Assembly (NCBI RefSeq): GCF_009389715.1
Contig: NC_052405.1
Location: 11,486,694-11,550,693 of the forward strand
Source: Phoenix dactylifera
Lineage: Eukaryota > Streptophyta > Magnoliopsida > Arecales > Arecaceae
DNA: 64,000 bases
Direction: 5' to 3'
Both the position numbers and the translations under genes were made by a program. The notes under the pieces were generated by a model. The model had not been told where the DNA came from. It was given only the letters and a program-made list of their open reading frames with translations, and ran no database searches. Below are positions 47,039 through 60,440 of this stretch, in pieces. Every line of letters starts with the position of its first letter. Position 1 is the first letter of the stretch.

Positions 47039-48780
47039 AGCAGGGGAGACGGGAAATTTCTGAGTGTATGTGCATGTTTACTTTTGCTCTATGCTGGTTT
47101 ATCTGCTGTCCTTTGGTTGCTTCGTTTTGTGGTTGGTTGGTTTTGTTGTTGGTTGTCCTGTGGTTGCTTGGTTTCTGTTATCCACCCTTGTTGAGCTTGT
47201 AAATGCTGCTCTCTTGATAAAGAGAGATGGTGTAAATAAGGAGCAGATACTGGAACTCCCGTAGTTCATTGCACCAGTTTATATTATTTCGTATCATTTT
47301 CCTTGGACCATGGAAGTTGGCAGAGATAGTTTCCTCTTTATTTGTTAGTATTCTCAAATGTGCAGCTCTCATATGCGAAGCTTGACAGATAAACCTCTAT
47401 AAAGGAGAAATTTGGAAATTTTCCATCCTGATGATTCCCTTGGATGCTATAGTGAAAGTTCTTGAACTGTGGAAGATTACAAATCACCAGTAACTGAGGC
47501 TTCTCATTCACTGCTGATCAAATTAGATGATTAATTTTGACAAAACATTTAGCCATATGAGAAGCACTATCTCAGCAGCCCAACATAACCCAATAGCATT
47601 CCAACATACCAGTGTGCATGGTATATAGTATGCCGTATTGTACCGGTTTGGTAGTGGTATGTGGTGCGGAGGTCGTTCCATATATAGCCTTGCGTTAGAT
47701 GTACCAACACAGTTACAGGGTGGTACTGATATGGCATATTTTGATTATGCACTTAAAATTTTCAGTTTTGAATCCATTTCCATAGCTCTGGGTGGGTGGC
47801 AGCAAGGGTTTGTACTTGTCTCTGATGGCCATTCTGCGTCTCCAGCCGGTATTTCCAGTTGGAGATTGGAAGGCACTGCTACGAAGAGCTTAAGCTCGAC
47901 CTATCTTCATTAAGACTGAAGCAAGTTACGAAAGGTCCTCAACGTGGTGAGGACCGAAGTACAGAAGTTCTGATCTTACTGCACTCTTGAGGCATTCAAA
48001 AGAAGTTAATAGCAAGAAGACAAGCCAATAACCTAATATCTACTATGAACAGCAGAAAGATTTAGCGGTGGTGAATCTTAAAAAAAATTGCACCATATCC
48101 ATGTGAGTTACCAGTATTGGTGAAGGCCAAGCACAGTAGGTTGGTACCTCTTTCCTATTCAGACTTCATGGGCTTGACTCCAAAGTTTAAGCAGTTCAAG
48201 ATTCTTGGATTATTGCTGTAGAAATCTAGCTCGATTTGTTGCTGCCACTGCCACTATGTCCATCACAGTCTGATACATTTATTTTTTAAAAATAATTTAC
48301 TATACTAAACCATTTATAATTTTCAAAATTAAAAAAAAGTGAAATAATTTTTTTATTTTTAAAAATAAAAAAAATGAAAGTGATGCCAAATGATATCTTA
48401 TTATTTCACCGAGATTCTACAGCCAAGAGACCTTAATGTCCTATCTATCGATCTTATTACCCTCAAGGAAAGAGAGAAAGGGGGAAAAACATAAAAACAA
48501 GAGCTGCTAGCATCACCCACCAATTCTTAGGTGCCCTACATTGGCAGACATGTTTGTAATCTACTGATACTTTTTAATCAACTCCCAGTACACAACCCAT
48601 TCTAAGCTGCTCAAAGGAAATGATACTGAGAACTATATGTTTAGACCACTTGCATGTCAGATTCGATTTGATCCAGCTCCTAATACTGGACACGAACCCG
48701 ACCGTAAGACATATAAGTCATGAGTCAATGTGAGACATTGGGTCTGGATTTGGATACTGGCTCACCTGATCCACTTATTA
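47039..48780. other. RING-CH 3' region, then intergenic
   Basis: The first few hundred bases should hold the 3' UTR; a TGGTTGGTTTTGTTGTTGGT-like T/G tract is at 47,120-47,170. A GGTAT/ATACC-rich repeat-like tract lies at 47,580-47,740, similar in texture to 130-360. Nothing else is recognisable. Confidence 0.4.
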
Positions 48781-48929
48781 TGTTAGAATCCATTGATTGA
48801 TTGATTATGCCAAACTTAGTCGGCCTTACCAAACTTCGTCAGCCTCCTAATCTATATAAAGACTGCTTCTGTACATTGTAATTGACGGATAGAAATACAA
48901 TTCTCTTCTCTTATTCTTTTTTTTCAACA
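48781..48929 (+). mobile_element. Short solo LTR (149 bp) with 5-bp TSD
   Basis: Starts TGTTAGAATCC and ends TTTCAACA (TG...CA), with identical TATTA at 48776-48780 and 48930-48934. It contains a TATA motif, CTATATAAAG, at about 48852, and a U5-like TACAATTCTCTTCTC tail. Both terminal rules and the exact target duplication support a solo LTR, probably from a small copia or TRIM family. Confidence 0.85.
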
Positions 48930-49814
48930 TATTACATTCCAACCTATTGCAATGATGGAGTTGTTGAGTGAGATCTCGCTAATTCTCACCAGAGTAAAAG
49001 ATAACAATGGTACCTCTAACTAGCTAACAAAGAGAAATGCCACCATGGAAGCTCTAGTAATAATATTGGTTCCCTGGCCTTCTGTTTTCTTATTTATGGA
49101 CTATAGCTCTCGCATATCTGGGTCCGATGTACGATGGAAAAAGAGGAAGAAAAGACGCTCATTAAACTACAAAACTGAAACAGTGGAAAACAAAGCAGGT
49201 CTCTAAGTTTGTGGACATGGTGATTGGTGGGCTTTTATGAGCTCACAGTAATGAAAGCTGGCAAAACTTTCTAGTTCCAGCAGCTTCATTGAGATGACTA
49301 TTGGACCAGTAACAGCTTTTCCCACCTGAAAATATGATGCAAGATTTATGTGCTTTTGCATGCAGTTGAAAAACTCCAGCAGTAAATAGCCTTCCACCTT
49401 TTGATGTTGTCACTGCTCTCTTCCAAGCACAGTTCTGAACAAGGTTTAGTACTGATGCCACTGTGGCTGCAATATGCTGTTGCTGGATTATTGTATAGTG
49501 GACCTTAACTCTGCTGTTTAATTTTTTGATATTTATTTCCATTATTAGATGTTATTAGCAGCAAATAAAATAATGCAACAACAGCATGGTGAATTCATGT
49601 CATTTCAGTAACAAATACTATTTTATGAATAAAAAATGATATTATAAACTTATATTGCCAATATATCTAAAAATGATTTTTTTGAGAATATATTATTAAA
49701 AATAAAATAACTGTTGAAAAAATGGCTAACAAGGTCACTGTTGATAGGCTATCGTATATGCCTTAATAGCAAATTTAAGATCCTATCCATTATAATTGTG
49801 AGAACCGTACGGAT

Positions 49815-50060
49815 GTGTGTTTAATTCCACACCGATTATTCGTCGGATAGATTTTGGATATTTATATAGGATCAAATAATCTAAATAATATCTTTCGACT
49901 AGCCTTTTTGGATGAAGACCTGCATTATTATAAATTGTATCAGAGTGGAGCCGGTCCAGAACCTATATGGACTGGGGAACACTGTAACACGGATTTATTG
50001 GAGTTGATCACGGGCCGATTGTGGTGTTAGTAATAGATTTGAATATATTTAAATCCTTAG
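49815..50060 (+). mobile_element. TRIM-like LTR remnant with primer binding site
   Basis: Contains TTAATTCCACACCGATTATT, AATAATATCTTTCGACTAGC and CTTTTTGGATGAAGACC, then TTGTATCAGAGTGGAGC near 49935. The last is a decayed match to the initiator-Met primer site TGGTATCAGAGC. Downstream ACCTATATGGACTGGGGAACACTG is shared with the element at 60172. No second LTR is visible. Confidence 0.6.
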
Positions 50061-51922
50061 CTTAACGAAAACAACTCGTACGGGCACAGAATCAACGAAC
50101 CTAAATAATAACTTCACAACACAGTCGCAACCAGCCACACCCATCCAATAAATGATCTTGTTACATAGTGTGTGTGTTTTTTCTTTTTTTTTTTTGGCCT
50201 TCGTAACGAACCATCTTATTAGAGCCTAAACTATGGGAATTAGATAAGATGGTCATGTCATTAGAGATTTAACTAAAACTTAATTGGGGTATCTAATCTT
50301 TGTTTAAAGCTGCTACTAGAGCCGGAATTTACGGCATGATCCGGCCTAAATATTGGACAAGGTTGACAAAAGTGCACGTACAGAATTGGAATCCAAGGTG
50401 AGGGAGGGAGATATCATTATCCATCATGGCCGATCTTAAGGAGAGACAAAGCAAAGAGGATCAAGAGACAACAAAAGGACTTGCAATAGCTCTTGTAGGG
50501 CCACCCTACCGCAAATTAAGGCACAACTGAAAGATTACAGAATGGAACAGCCTTTAAAGCCGGATGTTACGGTGCAAAATGGAGCAAAATAACGGCTGTT
50601 TGTGACAATTCTGTATGCCATCCAGATAGCAGTTATTAGTTGCAAATGATGGCCTACTTGTTTTCTTCTCCTTTAGATATCAAATAAGATCATTGCCAAT
50701 AGTTATCAAGTAATGCTATAGGGCTGGCTTCCATTATGTACACACATGAACAGTTCTCCGCATAAGGAGATTGATCGATATAAATTGCGAGATTTGTCGT
50801 CGTATATGGAATCGATTGATTATTAAATCGCCCGATCGGCGCATATGAGTCTGATCAAATAAGGTTATTTTTCTCATTGTAGAGGAGTACTCGATACATG
50901 TGCATGCACATAAAGCTTGCCTTCATATGTCATGAATGATGAACAGCGGCCCCTGGAAATTGACTCCATGCCATATTTAGATGAGTCCTGCTTGTGAAGC
51001 AGTACAATGTGATACACATTGCATGCAGGTGAGCTTTGCTTGTAGACATGAACATTGCATGCTACATAATGATCATTTCGTTCTAATGCGATGAAGCAAA
51101 CAAAAATTCTTTATTTTTGTCGAAGAACAATGGATGATGGGCCAAAGATCTTGCATAAGTTATGGGTGTATTGCCATGAACTGTGCCAAAGATGCACACA
51201 CTACACACAAATCTCATTCATCACTTGTTCCCCGGGCCATGTTGATATGTTTGAAAGTCTTACTGTGATTTTGGCAGGCTTTAGATTCCTAAAAACATTA
51301 TGTTTGGTTCATCTCCTGACATTTTAGTTGGGTAGTCTCATCCATCAGCAACAGTGCTCAAGGAAGAAAAGGAGAAGCTTCCCTTTTATTTTTCTACTAA
51401 TTGCCACTCTTTCTTGGATTCGGTGGAGCATCCTGTCAAAGCTACCAGTTGTACTTCTAACATCCCTTGACTCATTGAGAGGATAACAAAATGCTGCAAT
51501 TGCGTCAGGGGTTGGTGCTCAATATAATCCATAATTCTTGTCAATTTAACGGTGCTGTGCTCTCACAATCCATGGACAACATCACAGCTTCCAAATGTAC
51601 TATTAGAGATGCTGATACTTTGCACGAGAAATTAGGAAAGTGTTGTTCGGTTATGAGACAGGAAATTATGTTTCCATTTTTTTTATGTGATTAGAAAATA
51701 TTTCTCCATGTCTTCCAAATGTTGTTCTAATGAAGGAATGCCTAAGCGATTCTTAATTAAATATCATTGAAGTGTGTGATGTTTGTGTAATGCTAAATAG
51801 AAGCTTTGTGATGAGTGAGAATCTTATCAAATCTTACCATGCAAGTTTTTATATGTCTTATTCCATGCAACATAAAAAAAAGAGCCAACAACATGAAGGC
51901 GTCAAATGATGACTTCATTCAA

Positions 51923-51925
<3 letters not shown>

Positions 51926-51998
<73 letters not shown>
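51926..51998. repeat. (AT)n microsatellite, about 35 units
   Basis: A pure AT dinucleotide run of about 70 bases, the longest in the window. It is likely polymorphic and hard to assemble. Confidence 0.95.
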
Positions 51999-52001
<3 letters not shown>

Positions 52002-52734
52002 TTAACAAAGAAAGAAAGGACAGAATCTAAAGATAATAACTTATTCTGTGAAGATCCAGTCAAGATCTTAATAGTGACGTCTGAAAATAGCATTGCTGCA
52101 AACAGCCATTATTTTTTTAAACAAATTAAAATTATTATTTTTATTGCAAAAAAGAATATATTCATTACTCACCCAACCTGAGACTTAATTGATGCGAAAA
52201 AAAAATATATAGCTTTTACGACTATTATTGACTATTATATAGCATATGCATTTGAAATATAAATTTATTATTTTCTTGAGATAAACAGCAAAAATAAAAT
52301 AACGATAGTTATTTCTATTATATAAGAATCATTGTATTAAAATCATAGTTAGATAATGATTATTGTTGAAAACTCTACTGTGTTTAAGGTTAATAACGGC
52401 CCTTTTTTTTTTTATTTTAACGTCAATCACAAGAGCAAAAGAAAACGCGTAGACCCCACCACTGTGGACTTTTGGGACGCCTCCAAACTGCGCGTCCAAC
52501 ATGACTAAAAGGCATGGGTCACAGTCGAGCAGGGTTCAAAAATAAAGTCCGGAAAGCAGCAATCGCTGGGCCCAGCATGCTCGACCGGTAGCTACCCTGA
52601 TTGAGGGAAGCCGGAAACTGCCCGAAAGCCATTTCTCCTCAAATATAAGTTTTTTTTTAATCCTCCCATGAGCACAGATTCATCTGAACGATGACCCACA
52701 ATCCATATCTTCTATATATAAATATATATTTAGA

Positions 52735-52735
52735 T

Positions 52736-52768
<33 letters not shown>

Positions 52769-52855
52769 GTATGTATATATATGTATATATATTTATATGT
52801 ATGCATGTGTGTATGTGTTGTATATATATACACACATATACATACATATAGTGGG
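52735..52855. repeat. Compound (AT)n/(GTAT)n/(ATAC)n microsatellite
   Basis: (AT)n passes into four or five GTAT units, then TATATGTATATATAT and later ACACATATACATACATATA. Related compound runs occur at 6,185-6,230, 13,261-13,320, 19,316-19,370 and 25,351-25,405 inside the chitinase introns. Confidence 0.85.
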
Positions 52856-54915
52856 TCAATCCGTACTAAGAGGATTTATTATTCATGTAGTTGTTCTCGG
52901 ATCACTCCGTAGGGAGAGAAAAAATACAAAGAGAGTACAGATAAACACTGGTGTATTTAAGAGAATACTTCTTAAGGAATAATAATAAATTCAGGTTATG
53001 TTGTGGTTCTCATCAGTAAATTTTTTTAATAAGAATAGAGAACAATTGCCTAAACATACCCTAATAATAAGTATGAGAAACACTGAATAGTAATACACAC
53101 TAGGGCTAACTATGTTCAAATTTAGTAGCTTGGATTTTTTACTCCAATCCAGAATTAATTTCTTTATAAATACGACAAGTTATGTTTAGAATTCATAAAT
53201 TGATATTTTTATTTACTAGATCACTTAAATTCTAAATTCATATTTTCTTGCAGGTTAAGTGGGGTTACTAGAAAGTCATCCACTTAACCTCCCAAATATC
53301 ATCCAAAAAGTGAATATCTTTCTATTACTCATCCCAGTAATTTTTAAACATCTACTAACCAAAAAAAAAAAAACATCCACTAACCAAGAAATATTACTAA
53401 TACAATAATAAAGTGATATCCTGGATTAGCTATCTTGCAACTAGATTAGCCTAAAAGAGAATTGACATCAGTAAGAATGTAATGGCTTGTTGTTCAAAAG
53501 GATAAGGGTATCATTTAACAAAATAAAAGTCCAATTAAACATGAGATTATGAAACGATCAAACTGAATGAAACTGAATTGGAACTTTTATTCTGCTATCT
53601 TTAGACTTTTCACCAATTAATTGATGGCTTGCAAAACCACAATCTTGTAGAAAATAATTTTAACTATTAAGATATTTAAAACCTGTGGAAGGGAAAAATT
53701 ATTATTGAAAAACTATATTTAAGAGGAAAAAATTATTGGAACAGCAATAACACTATACTTGAATTATTCAAGTTCATGCATTAACAACAGAAATAGAAGG
53801 TAAGAAACTATGATGTACATTTTTGTAGAGCATTATTTCATGTAACTAAAAAGTGTTATATAAAGTTCCAACATCAACTTGACATTACACTGAGTGCAAT
53901 TATTCAATGTATAAAGCTGATATTACATAATTATATGATTTCCATTGTGCAATTAGATAGAGTGTCACATGAGAATGTCTCAAAAAATCAATGGGGCTAC
54001 TGGAATATTGAGGGAAAAACTATAAAATATGGATTTGTACTAGTTATTAACCATGGGCATCAGCGATTTACTCAACTTCCTAAATTTGTAGTCCTTTTTT
54101 TTTCTGAGATAGAGAGAAGGGAAGGGAGACCTATCCTGTATTATCATTACTCTGGTCTTGATTTTTAATGGATTCTGACATCCTAGCTTTTAGGGGATAA
54201 ATGCTCCAACATTTTTTTTTTCATCTCTCAACTCTCAAGAGGATCGCTTGAGCACAATATTAGACACCAAATTATACACGCATGCACGCACATAATATTT
54301 GTTATGTGGACACAATTAAGCTAGAGGATTGACCTTAATTTTTTATATAAATACACCCAACTATAGTCGACAAAAGCTAAAGCTAGAAGGAAGTGTGGAA
54401 TATAATGCCTATTTAAGATTATGTTATCCTAATCTTAGGGATAGGATGCTCCCCCATCTCTCAAAATTTCCTACCATATTTTACATCTCCTCCAGAACTC
54501 TTGCCAAGAAGATAATTCGAGGAAAACATTGGCAACTAAAGCATGGCACATATACACAATATGCATTGTCAGGATATTATTAAATATATTTATTGATTAG
54601 AGAAGGAATTAATCTTAATTTCTTGCAAAGTACATCCGAAACAGCCAGCAGAAATCAAAGAGGAACATTATCTTTGATATGGGTAGCCCGAAATACTGAG
54701 AGCTGAATGAGAGAGCATTTTGTTTGCCAGATTAGTCCTAGAGATGATATCTATATCTATCTTGAGGGCAACGCAGTCCTAGTAATCAACTGGATTTAGA
54801 AAAGTACTAACAATCATTTTCAAGATATTACAAAGAGGATAGGAGTCCAATCTACTACCGCGTGAAGATGTGATCCAATGTTTAATATATATATAAAAAT
54901 AATCCATAAATATAT

Positions 54916-54953
54916 TTATTATTATTATTATTATTACTATTATTATTATTAAA
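54916..54953. repeat. (ATT)n microsatellite
   Basis: About a dozen ATT triplets with one CTATT interruption. Confidence 0.8.
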
Positions 54954-55353
54954 ATTAGCCTGTTTGTGAAGTCTTTGACGATGATGTTTGCAAGATAAGA
55001 CTTTGGTTAAGTAGTTTCTACTCTCTACTGGAGAATAAATTAAAAAAAAGAATAAAATTAAAAAAAATAATGGAAAGTAATTTTTTACTGCTCCAATAAT
55101 ATTTAGTAAGTGGTAGATGGTGGGAAACTTCCTTGGAGTTTTCTATCTAACAAAGAGGGTCAATTCTGGCGTACAAATTTGGCTAACCGCGGGCATGTCA
55201 CCTTCCAGGGGCTGTATGTAGGCCCTCTCATGGCTGTATATTAGCTGTCAAAAAATAATAATAAAAAAGGGTCAGCCGAGCTAAGAGATTTTCTTTCCTT
55301 TTTTTTTAATATTTTCATAGATTTAGTTGGTGCTTTTCTGGGCTTTTCGTTTT

Positions 55354-55395
55354 TATATAAAGAGGAGCCACCCACCCCATCCTTAAACCCCTCTT

Positions 55396-55435
<40 letters not shown>

Positions 55436-55618
55436 GAGAATCCTTCGTCTCTTGGACCCTATAATCGAATATTCCAGCGGCGCCCGACCGAACCATACGG
55501 TCGGATTTCATGCCGGAACGTTGGATTCCGACAGCATCCACGGCGGTCGGATTCTTCGGATTGCGCGGATTCCGGCAACATCAAGAGCTTTTTTCCCTCC
55601 AAATTCCTCCAAATCTCG
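55354..55618 (+). promoter_or_regulatory. Core promoter and 5' UTR exon of the bHLH gene
   Basis: TATATAAA at 55354-55361 is followed by a (CT)n tract (55,395-55,432) and a GC-rich non-coding exon ending AAATCTCG|gtgagc at 55618/55619. The matching acceptor is TTTTGACAG ending at 57242, 18 bases before the first ATG, which gives a 1.62-kb leader intron. A short frame in this exon (MPERWIPTASTAVGFFG) could act as an upstream ORF. The link to the bHLH gene is inferred from strand, distance and splice signals. Confidence 0.6.
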
Positions 55619-57260
55619 GTGAGCTCTCTCTCTCTCTCTCTTCCATCGGACGGACGGTCAGGATTGGCATGATCGTCTTCGACGTCAAGAAGGGCCGTCA
55701 TCGGACGGTCTGACGTGATCGCCGTCCACGTCTAGAAGGGCCGACATATGGACGGTGATTTCGTAGGTATTAGGTGGAAGGACGATCCGATAGGCGGCCA
55801 CGTATCACTAGAGCCTTCTTGGCGTCATACCAAAATGCAACCTGGCTTAATATATCATAGTGGAATTCAATGCTAGTGAGTTCGCCACTTGTCAACTAAA
55901 TGGCTTCTAATGGGAGACGTAATTAGAGTACAAATATATGTTAACAAGTATTTTAAGCATTAATTAAGAGTTAACAGCATTTGTTTTGCGAATTTGATTA
56001 GAGACATAAACATACTATTGTAAAATTTCTTGTTACTTATTATTTATATAGATTTTTTTTGGAAAAAAAAAATTATTTCAGTGTATGAGTTTGGTTTTAT
56101 TGTCAATGTCACTTTTCTATTTTTTTAAATATTAACATGAAAAAGAGGAGTTTCAAATTGGATATATATAAAGAGTGCTAGGTTAGCGATTGTCAAATCA
56201 CATATTTTTTTTACGTGCACTGTTTAGATATAGTATATCACTTTCAACAGCTCGGATCTGATCCACATCGAGGCAAAATTTACATCGTCTATTTTTTATC
56301 AGATCAGATTTGAGTGAAGGTAATGTAGCCAAGTTCAATTCTATTTCTCTCTCTTTCTATTTGTATATAAAGAGAAGTTTAGTCCAAGAAGCATCGTGTG
56401 TGTATATTGGGTGTCAAAACCATCAACATGAGTCATGCACCATAAAGATCTTATCTTTGGGTAATTAGAATTTTAAATCAAACATAAGATAGGGCCCACA
56501 CTTGAAGAGATCTTGTATGACTCATCACTCTAGGCACATGCATTGATGGTTTAGGTGGACACGCAGGCCTATAATATTGCTAAATGACAAAGATCTGAAT
56601 TAGATGCATGAGAAAATTGGAAAATTTAATGGTCGGGGCCGTCGGGCTCCACCAATTTCAGTTGGCTCCCTGACCATCTAAGATTGGGACTCACAACAGT
56701 CAACAGCGCAGCGAAGGATTTAGGCATTGGGCCTATTAATAAATTTCAAATTCCAAATCATTAAAGTGACAAAAAAGTTATCAGATATGGAAACGCTGCT
56801 AATAAAGCAAACATAGCCAAGCTGAGCCGGTCCAATCTATTTAATTTGTTCAGCCAATGGGCCATATCAAGGACTGAGTTATTAGCCCAAACTTAACTAA
56901 GTTCTGTAATCCAAACAGGTCATGATTGTGAATAAGAAGATAACTGTCCTCTTTAAACGCATAAACTAATAGAGGAGACTTCTCGGCTGGTTTTGTACTG
57001 TGATAGGCAGCTTCTGGAAAGGTAACAACATAGAGTACCAGGAGGCAACAAGATCATAAACACATGTCCCATGGGGAACAAGGCCTAAATAGAGACCAAA
57101 TTGATGAGGTAGCTGTAGCTCAGTGCATGCTTCTATACCTGAAAAGACTTGAAAACCCTCACCTCATTCTTTTTCTTCAATTTATTTCGTTGTGTTTTAA
57201 CTCGCTAAATCTACTGTTATCTTGGAATCAACCTTTTGACAGAAGTAACAAAGAAAGCAG

Positions 57261-58517
57261 ATGATGATGATGATGATGGCAGAAGTTACTGATCAGAAGA
57301 GAAGAAGCCATGATAGCTGCCTCCTCAGCAACATCGCCGGCGCCGGCGGAGGTCACAGCCATAACAGTAGCATTACCACCACCACCACCACCACCACTTG
57401 CAGTGGCCTGACTGCCAAGAGGCTTAAAACTGGTGGTGGTGGTGGTGGTGGTGGAGGAGGAACCATCACCACAAAGGTTTGCTGTTTTCTTCCATCTTTC
57501 TTTGTATCTAGTCCTAGATCATATATTCACAGCTGAAGCTAGCTAGAATGCTGACGAGGTTTGAGAGTAATGAGCAGGAGAAGAAGGACAAGATTGGAGA
57601 GCGAGTGGCCAAGCTGCAACAACTGGTCTCTCCTTTCGGCAAGGTAAGTGTTGGATTGCCATTGCTGCCAGCATAACTTGGAATAACTCAACTTGATCAA
57701 TTTTCTATGCTTCTTATCTAGTGATCCAGAAGTTGAATAATCCTGTGTTGAATGCAGTCGGACACGGCGTCGGTTCTTCAGGAGACTACTGGATACATCA
57801 AATTCCTCCATGATCAGCTACAGGTTCATTCCATGACCCTTTCCTACTTTCCCCAGTATTTTCGCATCTTGTTTTACTTCCTCCTTTCAACAAGGATTCT
57901 AGGAGTCATTTAGTAACCTTTGCTTCGGTTGCTCACTGCGAGAGTTGCTGTGAACAGGTGCTGAGTGCTCCATATCTGCGGGCGAGGACACCGACCGGGA
58001 AGACCGAGGTGAGATATCTTTCACCATATCCCCCTGCTCATGCTGAAGTTTTGCACTCTTTAATCTTATCTTTCTTCTCAAGGGTGGCCAGGACTTACCA
58101 GAGGCTGCACAATTGGAAAGGATTCCATTTGGGCAATTGGAAACGATTCCATGGCAAGTCCATGAGGACCACCTTCAAATCCACATTTCAAATTACAAAC
58201 AAAATAAAAGAGAAAAGAGTATCATAGTATAAATTGGATGGAAATGAAAACTGTTGATATAAAGATAGAATGCAGGGCTGTAGCTTTGATGGATTCTGTC
58301 TTCCTATCTTTTTCATATGCATGTGTGCTTTTGAAAGGTGAAAATTAATGAGACTTTCACTGATGTCAGCCTCCTTAAATATGTGATTCAGGAAGCTCAG
58401 TACTGCAGCCTAAGAAGCCGCGGCCTGTGTCTCATGCCGATCTCCTCTACACTCAGAATTGCTCAAAGCAACGGCGCTGATCTCTGGGCTCCTGTCAGTT
58501 CGAACAAACAACCATAA
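57261..58517 (+). CDS. bHLH transcription factor, bHLH153-like
   Basis: Nuclear helix-loop-helix protein of the plant group with a weak basic region. Five exons in phase 0: 57261-57476, 57578-57643, 57758-57823, 57958-58008 and 58392-58517; 174 aa. The N-terminus starts with six Met codons (any could initiate; the sixth gives [13 protein letters not shown]). It has runs of eight Thr and ten Gly. The HLH reads [20 protein letters not shown] (73-92), then [20 protein letters not shown] (95-114), then [12 protein letters not shown]. The C-terminal [14 protein letters not shown] and NGADLWAPV are hallmarks of this subgroup. The basic segment lacks the His-Glu-Arg pattern for E-box contact, so it may work mainly as a dimer partner. 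The first intron is only 101 bp. Confidence 0.88.
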
Positions 58518-60150
58518 TTCTCAAAGTTCGTCACTTACTCCCGTTGAATGAAGAAAGCATGTTATGACCATGCTAGAGGCTGGAAGTAGTTTTAGAGATA
58601 GATTGCTAGTTAAAATCCTAACTCTATTCATCTTCTATCCTGACCACAGATTTTATTCCAATGCAACCTGCAGTGGGATAAGTTTCTTGCATGAATTTTG
58701 CATCCCCAGAAGAATGTAAAATGCCTACTGAGCCATACTTTAATATCCTGCTTGCTGGAAGCAGCCAAAGCTCTGTTATGTATTACTATTCATCCTAGTA
58801 AAGAAATGGATATCAGCATATGGTTCTGGTTTCTGTCATATCCTTCTGCTTAAAGAGACAAGGCAAAATGCACGGCCATTGCCTATGGGCCTCTTTTTAC
58901 CTAGAGGAGAGAATGAGAAAGCGTCACAGAGCTTTTCAACAGATTTCGATGTCGTCAAACTTACTCTACTTGTTGCAAGTGCTATCAAGTTTTGAGCTTG
59001 CTACATCCCATCCGAACAATGGTTTTGCATATTTCCTTGTTCTTGATTCAGTGTTAAAAATCTTGCTGTTCGATTTGTTTTGCAAAAGATACCAGGAAAG
59101 AATGGCTCTGATGTCATTCCCCTGCTTGTCCTAAGATCTTGCTGACACATGAATGAACAAATGGGGGCATCCTGAAGCTATAACCATGGCACCGTTCTTC
59201 CACCTCCCCTGAACTAGTCCCTTTCCTGGGCACAACTTAGAGCTACAACCCAAACCCAGATACTCTGCTATTTCCTCAAAAAATAGCATCTCTTACCCAG
59301 TATCACCTTTAGAAATTCAGAATTACCTTGGAGGGTGCAACTGCAGTGATAGAGCCCAATTTATGTATGAAGTGATGAACTGAGCAACGAAAGTATATCT
59401 GGCAAGAGAAAGTAGACAAGCTTTTGGACAATCTAAGACAGCAAAGATAAAAAGAGAAATTAGCATACCTATATAGCAGTGATTGCAGTTTGGGATTTGA
59501 AGTCCTTTACATCAAAACATATAGAGATCTAAAATCTCAGACATCAACTTTTGCCTCCAAAGCCTACTAGTCATTTTACATCTCTAGCTCTTGCACCAGC
59601 CTCATGACAGAGTATAATAAGCCAATTAATCTAGTGTTTTGAACCTGCTTCTGAGACAGCAAGATGTCCCTATAGAATTGTCCACAGTAGCCAATGCACC
59701 TCTTGCTTTTGTCACAAGCGAGGCAACTTTTTCCTAGTGCACACCATGTCCTGGTCCCGGTTGCACCTCCCCAAGCAGCATTGGATTTACGAGTCTCGAA
59801 CGTTGGGAAAGAACCCTTCCAGAGGCCACTGTCATATAAAAAGCGCTTTCTCCCTGAGCCTGGTCAACAATTCATTCCTTTAAATCAGCATTGTCATCGG
59901 TTATAAGCTCAACTCAACCACATAGAAAGATGTGTAATAAGCTCGTTTTGGATAACTTCATTTCTCAAACCTGACCACAAACTTCTTCTTCTTTTCTTTT
60001 TTTTTGTGCGTTGAATGAACGCACTGAGAGCTTTCTTATACTTGGCATCGTATTCTTAATATTTACTTTGGGTATCAACTCATGGGCCACAGAAGAACAC
60101 AGTTCCAAGTCTGGAAGACAACAATAAGACAGTTTGTGAGGTCGATATAT
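58518..60150. other. Intergenic stretch downstream of the bHLH gene
   Basis: Includes the bHLH 3' UTR. Frames at 58820-59134 and 59694-59906 have no recognisable domain. No tRNA or transposon terminus is seen. Confidence 0.4.
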
Positions 60151-60159
60151 ATTCAGTTG

Positions 60160-60440
60160 CTATTCGCTGGGCAGATTTTAGATATTGATACAGAATCAAA
60201 AAATCAAATAATATCTTTCGACTAGTTATTTTGGATAAAATTTCGAGTTGTTACAAATGGTATCAAAGCAAATATAGTCCCTAACCTATATGGACCGGAG
60301 GACATTGCAGCACGAATTCATTGGATTTAACCACTAGTTGATTATGGTTGGGCATGTGTTTAGTCCCGTATCAGATTTTAGGTACTTATAAAGGATTAAA
60401 GAATCCAAATAATATCTTTCGTCTAGCCATTTTGGATACC
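60160..60440 (+). mobile_element. TRIM-like miniature LTR retrotransposon
   Basis: Two direct copies of an LTR piece lie 200 bases apart: CAGATTTTAGATATTGATAC at 60172 and CAGATTTTAGGTACTTATAA at 60372. Each runs on to AATAATATCTTTCG and TTTTGGAT. Between them, directly after GTTACA, is TGGTATCAAAGC (60258-60269), a near-perfect initiator-Met primer site. The internal region of about 100 bases has no genes. The second LTR is cut short near 60440. The same family left the remnant at 49815. Confidence 0.75.

Larger units (their letters stand above)
50060..55353. other. Intergenic stretch with microsatellites
   Basis: No confident gene. A moderately GC-rich patch at 52,440-52,640 has no readable domain. 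A 34-codon frame at 50427 (MADLKERQSKEDQE) is isolated. Several ORFs here are translations of AT repeats. Everything else is AT-rich spacer. Confidence 0.45.

Noticed and set aside
51815..52093. Frames of Ile-Tyr repeats on both strands
   Set aside because: They are translations of the (AT)n microsatellite.
57478..57540. Reading exon 1 of the bHLH gene straight on, or splicing at TTCACAG near 57531
   Set aside because: The first ends in VCCFLPSFF and stops. The second needs a 56-bp intron and inserts residues not seen in the family. Splicing to GAGCAG|GAG at 57578 gives a 101-bp intron and the expected KKDKIGER sequence.
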